From: Acanthococcus lagerstroemiae
Lineage: Eukaryota; Arthropoda; Insecta; Hemiptera; Eriococcidae
Assembly (NCBI GenBank): GCA_031841125.1
Contig: CM063114.1
Span: forward strand, 11,966,001-12,030,000
Direction: 5' to 3'
DNA length: 64,000 nt
Shown here: positions 56,816 through 64,000 of the stretch, piece by piece
How positions within the stretch are numbered: the first letter of the stretch is position 1
Layout of the letters: every line of letters begins with the position of its first letter
Translations under genes and position numbers: made by a program
The notes under the pieces: model-generated
The model's input: only the letters and a program-made list of their open reading frames with translations
The model's database searches: none
What the model was told of the DNA's origin: nothing

Positions 56816-57012
56816 ATTGTTATGTCCCTGGTCATGCAGTGTTTTCCAAACAGTAATTTGTCATCATTTAACTTCTGTGATTTTTCATGTTCTTTGATTC
56901 TGGTTGTGAATTTTCTGCCTCTGTTTCTCCTATGTAGGTCATGTCACAGTGTTCACAGTCCAGTCTGTATACTCCGCTATAGTTGTTTCGGTCCTTTGTT
57001 TCTGTCTTCGAA
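56816..57012 (-). pseudogene. GIY-YIG endonuclease domain fragment of a Penelope-like element
   Basis: The minus-strand frame ending with TGA at 56818-56816 reads KDRNNYSGVYRLDCEHCD, then MTYIGETGRKFTTRIKEHEK, then KLLFGKHCMTRD. GVY...TYIG is the GIY-YIG signature. The CxxC between the halves and the GRxFxxRxKEH block are as in the C-terminal endonuclease of Penelope-like elements. No reverse transcriptase text is recognisable upstream (57012-57400), so it is a 5'-truncated remnant. The plus frame 56822-57052 is its shadow. Confidence 0.8.
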
Positions 57013-57438
57013 ACCGAGTTTTTTTTATAAAGGGAAAGGAAACTTCACATAGCTCATTCTCGGTGAGCATGAGCCCAATTTAGGGCCTCTGTCCAGCCCC
57101 AAGAAACAGTTTTTGGAGTTTCACATTATTATCACATGAAAGTGCGTCTACATAATATATCTACCAGGATTTGCAAAAATCTCGAACTCAGCTTTCTGAC
57201 GCTAAGGAGTTTTTTCTCATTTGGAGTCACACGTACAGTTCTTGTTTCCTGTCTGACAATGGGATAACACTCGAAAACTTATTGATCAATACACTGCTTT
57301 CAAAGTGAAATTGGTACGAACTTCAAGAACCACCGGCGTAAGAAGGTCTCCGTCTGGGGAGTCTGGGGCGGGGGGGGGTCTAACCCCTCTCTTTCTTCCT
57401 AAGAACTGTAGTTATTCTGATCGAAATCATATTGAAGT
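57013..57438. other. No recognisable gene
   Basis: Spacer with a G-run near 57370; nothing recognised. Confidence 0.35.
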
Positions 57439-57655
57439 TAAAATCAAAACCGACGATTACTATTTTACTCCAAGGGTGCAAATAGGCAAAATATTGTACA
57501 CGGGTGCAGGAACATCTCTTGCTGCGCCTGTGAACATGAAGTGTGTAATACGTAAAGTACGTTCACAGGCACATCAAGTGATATTCCTGCACCCATGTAC
57601 AGTATTTTGCCTATTTGTGCACTTGGAGTAAAATGGCTATTGTCGGTTTTGATTC
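57439..57655. mobile_element. Palindromic MITE-like element, about 100-bp arms
   Basis: AAATCAAAACCGACGATTAC, 'caaataggcaaaatattgtac' and 'gggtgcaggaa' on the left reappear as their complements on the right (57560-57655), around a centre near 57545. Because the arms mirror each other, both strands give a similar short frame (57305-57631 + and 57465-57728 -), which is not evidence of a gene. Confidence 0.7.
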
Positions 57656-58781
57656 TCACCTCTTCACTGATGTTAATTTTATCACAGCGTGACACTGCAA
57701 GAATAATGGACTTGACCATTTCTTGCACTCAGTCCTCCAATAGAATTCCAGAAGTCTCAAAATTCCAACGAAGATGAACTACTTTTTCACGCGTTAATTG
57801 TATTTGGAATGGTCGAAGGAGAAATGGAAATAAGCTCTGAAATTTTCATGAAGAATAGAAAGATTGGCACTCACCCCCATTCAAAATGAGCCCATTTCTT
57901 GAGTGTTTCATTTGCGAATGGAAAATAATGAATGAATGATATTCTTTTTTATTTATTTGACACTGAAATCAATGATCAGCGTTGCAAGTGTTTTAATTGC
58001 ATCGCGACAACGATTAACACTCATATTGCTTTTACATTCGTAAGACTTGCAAAATATGTACGCCCTCTTAAACAAGAAGTGTACCGGCGACAAACAAAAC
58101 CCTATTTTCAGTCACCCATAATCCATAACTTGTGAATATCAATTAGGAATAGGTATGAACTGAAATGTTCAGCAAGTCATAATGGTGATTGCTTTCATAA
58201 TTCGACCCCTTTGCTCAAGTATCAATATTTTTTAATTCCTACTATAACGTGTCACTTTTATGTAACGCTCCAGGATGAACTTGTATTTCTACAAAATGAA
58301 GAAGCACTTAGCTATACCTACAGGTCGCAAGATACATTTGTTCGTTTTTCATAGTTGTGTACGCGGTAAATAATGGCAAATTAGCTGGACTTACTAATGA
58401 GAGTTTTGATTTCGAAGGTTAACAGAAATAAACAATATAATGGTCGGCAATACGCAAGCTGGCTGTGTAATTTGTGCGAGTTATTGTCAATTATGAAAAC
58501 TTCAAACCATCAATTTATTTCACGTTTACACGTCTTCCCGAACCGGGAAATTAGCTGACATCGACAAGTTGTCGTCGATTCGTGGAAGACCTAGCAAAAC
58601 AGTGAATTTATTGTTTTTCAGTTCGTTGACAATGTAATTAAATGTTGAGCCGAACAAAGAAGCCCTGTGTGAACACGTAATATTCTCGTGCACGGGTGGG
58701 CATTAGTAATACATGTATATTTTCGTAAATACATTATTTCTTCTGAAATGAGTAACAAATGACGAGCAGTAAAAAAGATCA
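57656..58781. other. No recognisable gene
   Basis: AT-rich, nothing recognised on either strand. Confidence 0.35.
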
Positions 58782-58923
58782 TGTAGGGTGTGCCAATTCA
58801 TAATTTCTTCCTTCTGTAGTCCAGAGCGCTTTCGGCTGTTATGCCATCTTCAGTGGAGTACCCTAACACTTTTCTCTTTGTCGCCATCTATTTATAGTGG
58901 TGTGTGAATTGACACACCCTACA
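58782..58923. mobile_element. 142-bp TIR unit with hammerhead-like core
   Basis: TGTAGGGTGTGCCAATTCA at the left and TGAATTGACACACCCTACA at the right are inverted with one mismatch. The interior minus strand has CTGAAGA, TGGC-ATAACA-GCCG and AAA in the order of a hammerhead core (CUGANGA, stem II, GAAA); stems I and III are not evident. It is the complete form of the unit split at 51151-51227 and 56452. Likely a non-autonomous satellite of the Penelope-like element (inference). Confidence 0.7.
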
Positions 58924-59224
58924 TACAGAATTTATCAAGTTCACTCACACTCCAACATAGACTCTAAGTAAAAAATAATTTTTGTAGACTGTGAGCACAC
59001 ATATAATACATCCACCTAGTTAAAACCCTCGCTGTCCTGATTTAAGCTGAGGTCCTGATGCAAGCTCTTCACTTTAGACGCAACCAAGAATAATCACTTT
59101 TATCTTCACGCACCTATGGATTACTCTGTGATGACATATTCCTTAGTCTCTCCCGGATAAAATGGAAAATAATACATTGAAACAGCTTTCTAAGGCACTC
59201 ATAAAACCCTGACCACAGTACAAA
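58924..59224. other. No recognisable gene
   Basis: Spacer; nothing recognised. Confidence 0.35.
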
Positions 59225-59795
59225 TATACAGGGCGTCTTTTCTGCAATGACCCCCCTTCCACTTGGTAAAGCAGCAACCTACCCCGACAATATGTTGATA
59301 TATTTGCATACTCTTACTTTTAAAGGGGCTGAGTTATGGTCAAATTTTTAAGTTTTTTATCTTTGGAATTTTTTTCTTCTTCTCACAACTGGAGATAGAT
59401 AGGAAAATGGTACCAGTATGTATAGTAGGAATATGGGGGAAACTTTTTTCATTATTCATAACCATAAGACCATAACCCAACTGGTTCTTCTACCCATGTC
59501 AACAGCAAATTGTTGGGTCTAGATTCTTTAATCTACATAAATGACATTCCTCATCACTAAATTATTACTCCTCCCCCCCCGCCCCCTAGAGTGTTACAGT
59601 AAGTAGAAAAGATACCAACATCTCCCAATACAATTTTGCACTAAGTGAAATTTATTTCATGAAAATCATGTTCAACCGCTTTCCAAGATCTTTAATTTTT
59701 TCTGTGTGGTTACCAAACTGTCATCTTGCACCTCTTTCTCATCGGTATGCGTCACAGTTCGAGGAATATGGCCAAAATGTTATCGAACCCGAATT
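59225..59795 (+). mobile_element. Tc1/mariner-type element relative of the 2.73-kb unit
   Basis: Begins TACAGGGCGTCTTTTCTGC, then 'catactcttacttttaaagg', 'ctgagttatggtc' and 'tggtaccagtat', matching (inverted) the right arm of 2860-3200. 59640-59790 ('gaaatttatttcatgaaaatcat', 'gtcatcttgcacct', 'cacagttcgaggaatatgg') matches 2400-2540. The transposase remnant present at 1836 is missing here. SINE B follows directly. Confidence 0.65.
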
Positions 59796-59799
59796 TAGC

Positions 59800-60005
59800 G
59801 ACCAGTATCAACCGAGGAGGAAATATAGCGCGTCCTGTAACACCCACCTGTTCGAACGAACAAGGCATTACAATCGCAGGGCGTGTTACAACCAGATCAG
59901 AAACATTATATTGTGCGTGTGCACGTCGTGGATAGCCTACTCAACGTCGTGAAACATATCACTAGTAAGCGAACTACGGCTGCACACCCTTCGGCATAGG
60001 GGTTT
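59800..60005 (+). mobile_element. SINE B fragment
   Basis: 'tatcaaccgaggagg', 'agcgcgtcctgtaac', 'gaacaaggcattacaatcgcagg', 'gcacgtcgtggatag' and 'ctacggctgcacac' match 25060-25250. Both head and 3' end are missing. Confidence 0.75.
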
Positions 60006-61204
60006 AAAAACTTGGCGTAATGAGGAACATCCTAATAAAGATAGAAGTAACGAAAGATAATGAGGATAAGGGGGTGGCAGGTATGCTAATCTATCCTACA
60101 CGAGCAAAACTTGTATATGAACAACACAACGCAATTACCATGTTCGCTCTATTCGCAGTTCCTGTTGATTGGTTCGTACCAATAAATTGTTCACACATGT
60201 TTGGCTCGCACTTGCGGTGTAGGTGAGCACGAATGCCCGAATAAATGCATCGTAAACCATAGAATTATATTATTATCTATTGCTCAAACATTTAATGCGA
60301 TTCTCGTGTTCGTACTACTCGAGTAATTTTCCGAAGTCACGGAATGTATTACGCATGGATCCATATATGAGGCGATCGCAAGTTCACAGCGAGGTAGTCT
60401 GAGTGTGTATAAGCTAGAAAGGAATTCGAGCCACGAGCTCAGTCATAATAAAATAATGCTCTTTCTCTCTCTTCCTCCATGAAAAGCTTACAGTAGATAT
60501 GTAAATACACGAATATAATATGAAGAACACAATAACAATACATATTTTAATAGGCGGAAAAACGTGAATCTGTGCGGGGGCTGTTGGTCGCACGGTCAAG
60601 TATCAATGGCTGGTTCGTCCTACTTGACGTCTTAAATTCTGAATGTCCACCAGTCAATCTTTTGCTAAGACTCTTGAGAGAAAATGCTTATAGGCGATTA
60701 TATTCCAGTGCTCGCCCGAAGAGGGGTGTCAAGGCAATTCGGACCGGAATCGAAATCCACGATGAATTTTTTACAGTCAAGTAAGATATTTTTGAAAGTT
60801 CATCTCCCACAACCATTCCGGAGGATAAGAGTATAGGCGGTGACTTTCAATATCAAGTGCTGCATGTGATACACCCTGGTCAAGTTGAGTGTATCACTGC
60901 TACACCCTACACTGGCAACTGTTTACTGATACAGCAGTTCATTGATATATGTACATGTATATTACATAGGTATCTGTCAAACCTGCAGAAAGTTATCACA
61001 ATTTACAGGGACCGGTTTACTAGTTTAGCCGCCGTAGGCAATTTGAACATGCTACTCCACTTCACATCCCAGCAAATTCTGTCCCCTTCTAAAAACTGCA
61101 CCAATTAAAATTTACTTTCTCATTCCGTCACCTTCATGTGTGCTACCTTACCTGGCGAGGAAACTTAAAGAAGAACTAAGGGCACATAGGAGAAGGGAAA
61201 CTCC
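60006..61204. other. No recognisable gene
   Basis: AT-rich with short frames. The 70- and 83-codon frames at 60572-60784 and 60857-61108 show no domain I know. Confidence 0.35.
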
Positions 61205-61690
61205 GACAGATAAACCTTTGTGAAAGCAAGGGGAAACTATATGAGCATTCTTCCCTGGAAATGCATTTCATTGGACAAAGACGTACAGAATAATTCATAT
61301 ACAACAACAAAAAGAAAGCAAGCAGGTGTAAGTACCTATTATTATGATAAGACCATAGGCAATAGAGTGCGAAGTTATACCCAACATAGTGACAGAATAT
61401 TAATGATGAAAATTTCAGGTAAATCAGTATATCTTTAGCGATAGATAGTCCAAGGTTCTATACCTACAGGAAGTTATAATGAAGAAGTAGATTAAATTTA
61501 TAAAAATTGAGGGCACATATATAGATTTGGAAATAAGACTGAGATTTCCTCGAACGTTTTTTGGCATATAGCATATTGTATGGATGTGAGACCTGGACAA
61601 TAGGAACAAAAGAAAGAACAGGATAGAAGCGTTTCAAATGTGGTGTTGTGGTAGACTTCCGATTATCCAACTTCATGGAGGCGGAAAGTA
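61205..61690 (+). pseudogene. RTE-like LINE fossil, internally deleted
   Basis: 61220-61435 gives AGVSTYYYDKTIGNRVRSYT and HSDRILMMKIS, resembling the middle of the APE-type endonuclease. 61567-61660 then jumps to ILYGCETWTIG and KRFKCGVVV (LYGCETWT is the RT C-terminal block). The RT core between is missing, so it is deleted or rearranged. Confidence 0.6.
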
Positions 61691-62129
61691 AGGCGGATAA
61701 CCCGAAGTATGTCTAATTTTGACAGAAAAAGTATTTGAACTTGTAGAAATGTGTTTCATAGTAGATGGTAGATATCAATTCTGAAAAAATCGGATATCCT
61801 AAAACAGTTTTGTTGAAAAGACGTAAGCATAAAAGTACAGAGATGGTTGTACACCGCATAGACAGAGATGCTAAACCATAGGAGTCACCTGCGGCGCAAA
61901 ACACGACTATCGCTTGATGATCTAACATTGAGCAGTCGATGAAAAATACTGTATTGGTACACAGTACAACAGAATATACCGATTTTCCAAGAATAATTCG
62001 GCTTGTCCGCCTTTTCAAATAGGTGGATAACTCTTTTTCCACTTCTTTCCCACAACCACTCCGTCTAGTAGTAATAATAAAATAAGTATCTCTAGACGTC
62101 ATACATTATAACCTCTATCATTCCAACTC
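61691..62129. other. Possible remnant TIR element; no gene
   Basis: 'aaggcggataacccgaag' near 61690 and the complement of 'cggacaagccgaatt' near 62000 hint at a TIR pair, but ends and duplications are not resolved. The 129-codon minus frame (61713-62102) has no recognisable domain. A TAGTAATAATAA tail near 62068 may be a LINE end. Confidence 0.3.
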
Positions 62130-63280
62130 TCTTTTTACAATTATACTGCAAATTTCTCTTTCCCTTCCTATTCACTTCAATATACTTCCTCATTCTTGAT
62201 CTTTTCTATTCATTTGATTTTCAACATTCTCCCATAACACCTCATTTCAAAAGCTTATTTTTCTTTCTTGTGTTCCTATTGTCCAGGTCGCACACCCATA
62301 CAATGCTATACTTCAAATATATGTCCAAAGAAACCTCAGTCTTACTTCCGATTCTATATTTATCCTAGATATATCTCCTTTTTGGAAAAATAAGACCTCT
62401 TAGCTTGTTCAATTCTACTCTCTATTTCTGTTTTACTTCCTCCATCTTGCGTTATCAAACCACTTGAATATTTACATTCTTTTACCACCTTTCTTCTTTC
62501 ACCTCCTGTTTTCATATTTATCAGATTTTATCCCCATCTACTGATTATCATCACTTCTATTTTATTCTTATTCATCTTCATTATTTTTTATTTTATTGTC
62601 AGTTTTTCATCCAACTTTATCAGTGTTTCCTTTACTTCGTTTTTATTTCTTTCCACTGGTACTGCAACCATCTTCAAATTTTAACACATTCTAACCGTTT
62701 CCCCTTGTATTTTCACACCTGATTTTCTTTCATTCATTTCTTCAGTTTCTTTTTCTGTAAGTAAGTTAAACAGTTCTAGTGATAAACAGCGAAACGACAA
62801 ATTTGTATTACCCACTCTTTTTGAATTTTCGTTTCTCCCGCTTCATTTTCGATTTGTATTTGAGCTCTTCGATCCTTATGTAAATTCCACATTTTATATT
62901 CTTCTTTTTTTAAAGTACTCAACTGCTATATCCTTCGTTTTCAACATTTTAAACCATTCAACATTATCAGAAGTTTTTTATAAATCTACAAAAGCTACAT
63001 GTATGTATCCAAACATCTTTTTCTTTTTTTTTCCCCCCTAATAGAACCTCTCAAACACAAAATTTACTTCCCTAATTCCTCTACCTTTTCTGAATCCAAA
63101 CTGACCTCCCAGCACTCTTTCTTCCATTTTATTTTGTATTCTCTTATTTATTATCCTTGCTAGAATTGTTGATGGATGCGAAAGTAAACGCAGGGATTTT
63201 AAAGCCTCATGTATTTCTTGCCAGCACTCAACAAGGCTTGTATTGCATCGGCTCGGGTTGATCATCGAGTTGTAGACAGG
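62130..63280 (-). pseudogene. RTE-like LINE fossil, minus strand
   Basis: On the minus strand: LARIINKRIQNKMEERVLGG and QFGFRKGRGIREVNFV (63185-63060), then HVAFVDL (first catalytic Asp block, about 63000), NKNKIEVMIIS (about 62560), and finally a text like ALYGCATWTIGTQE (about 62300-62265). Many stops and frame changes. Same family as 61205-61690, in opposite orientation. Confidence 0.7.
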
Positions 63281-63329
63281 GAATTCAGCGCGTTACCTTC
63301 CTCTCTCATTTTACAGAAACGTTTCTAAA

Positions 63330-64000
63330 ATTTTGCATCGGTCTGGAGATACTCTGAAAAAAACTTCATTGAACCTATTAGATTCAATCCATGTCCAGCA
63401 CAAGGAGTATAGTAAGCAAGAACGTTCTCTCTCTAAATGTATAAGATTGTAGCTCCTGCCACACATATTTGCAGGGTTATCATATAAGATTATAACCTCT
63501 TATGTTAAGAATATCAAAATCAAAAGTACGTAGTATTGCTAAGTTTTCTAAACCAACTGATTTTAAATTACGTTAAACTGTGACCCGAGTGAGCAATATG
63601 TATATATATTTCAAAATAGAAGGAAGCTGAACAATGTGTGATACACCAGGGGATGAATCAACAATTATATTATAGAGTAGTACTTTGCCGCTGTCACTTC
63701 TTTCTTGCAAGCACTTCAATAAATTCTTTGTGAATTGTTTCTGATAAGTAATTTACACGGCCACCGCCCTTGCTACTTTTTGTGTTCTTTCACTATGGAA
63801 CCGAATTCAGAAAGGAACTCCATCAATATTAAGAAATTTCTGTTACAAGTACTGCCAAATTTTTCTTCATGGCATCTCAAGTGGATGTCCGCGAGGAACC
63901 AGGCTTTGATAGCGACTACAACTGTTTTAAAACTTTTGTCTCCAATACAAATTTTTCCATCAACTTGTGCTGGCAATTCTCGATCAATTCTCAAAAACCA
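63330..64000 (-). pseudogene. DUF4371-type hAT transposase fossil (ZMYM1-like), cut by the window end
   Basis: Minus strand: NFLILMEFLSEFGSIVKEH (63829-63775), then GGGRVNYLSETIHKEFIEVL (about 63765-63706), AAKYYSII and, in another frame, VDSSPGVSHIVQLPSILKYI (first catalytic Asp, about 63670-63600). Next come LNIRGYNLI (about 63500) and, after frame changes, CAGHGLNLIGS-like text (about 63400-63360). These are the conserved blocks of DUF4371/hAT proteins in order. At least two frameshifts; the N-terminal part lies beyond 64000. Confidence 0.75.

Noticed and set aside
57305..57728. Two similar short proteins on opposite strands
   Set aside because: They result from the palindromic arms of the 57439-57655 element.
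61713..62102. 129-codon minus frame
   Set aside because: No domain, AT-rich, and overlaps a suspected TIR remnant; no support as a gene.

Overview
This is eukaryotic, almost certainly arthropod (insect) DNA. It is AT-rich and intron/UTR-like, has no prokaryotic gene layout, and is packed with decayed retrotransposons, tRNA-derived SINEs and terminal-inverted-repeat (TIR) elements of insect-typical families. The style of the repeats would suit a hemipteran, but I cannot prove the species. I found one convincing host protein-coding gene in 64 kb: a single-exon 425-codon gene at 48895-50172 (+) of the MpaB/rubber-oxygenase (DUF2236) family. Nearly everything else I can name is mobile DNA.

Region by region. 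1-1180: a GC-rich, minisatellite-like repeat, with an inverted second copy at 21930-22960. 1376-6824: two near-identical tandem copies of a 2.73-kb unit, each carrying a dead Tc1/mariner-type transposase remnant inside long inverted arms. 8440-11555: a tRNA-SINE, a Jockey/I-like LINE remnant with an RNase H domain, and a LINE 3' tail. 12.8-18 kb: SINE B, a GC-rich insert flanked by 35-bp direct repeats, and several small TIR elements with 8-bp target duplications. 18-20 kb: an RTE-like LINE and a hAT transposase fossil. 23-28.9 kb: a 133-bp minisatellite, a hAT MITE, SINE B, a PIF/Harbinger-like MITE and a 1042-bp solo LTR inserted into a tandem repeat. 32.7-41.3 kb: three broken LINE copies repeatedly interrupted by SINEs and MITEs whose target duplications can be read. 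42.6-46.6 kb: a diverged duplication with presence/absence of a SINE, and nested MITEs. 48.1-51.1 kb: the host gene and its flanks. 51228-56451: a 5.2-kb Foldback-like element with about 1.3-kb inverted arms built of tandem repeats and 9-bp target duplications, inserted in the 3' part of a Penelope-like element that has a GIY-YIG endonuclease fragment and a hammerhead-ribozyme-like core. 59.2-64 kb: a Tc1/mariner-family repeat, SINE B, two LINE fossils and a DUF4371-type hAT transposase fossil running off the window end.

The most interesting biology is the layered insertion history: a Foldback inside a Penelope/hammerhead unit, a MITE inside a SINE, a hAT MITE and a composite SINE inside one LINE, and two SINE families whose bodies are joined to different tRNA-like heads. 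The host gene sits alone between these elements. All repeat boundaries were read by eye and need alignment to confirm.
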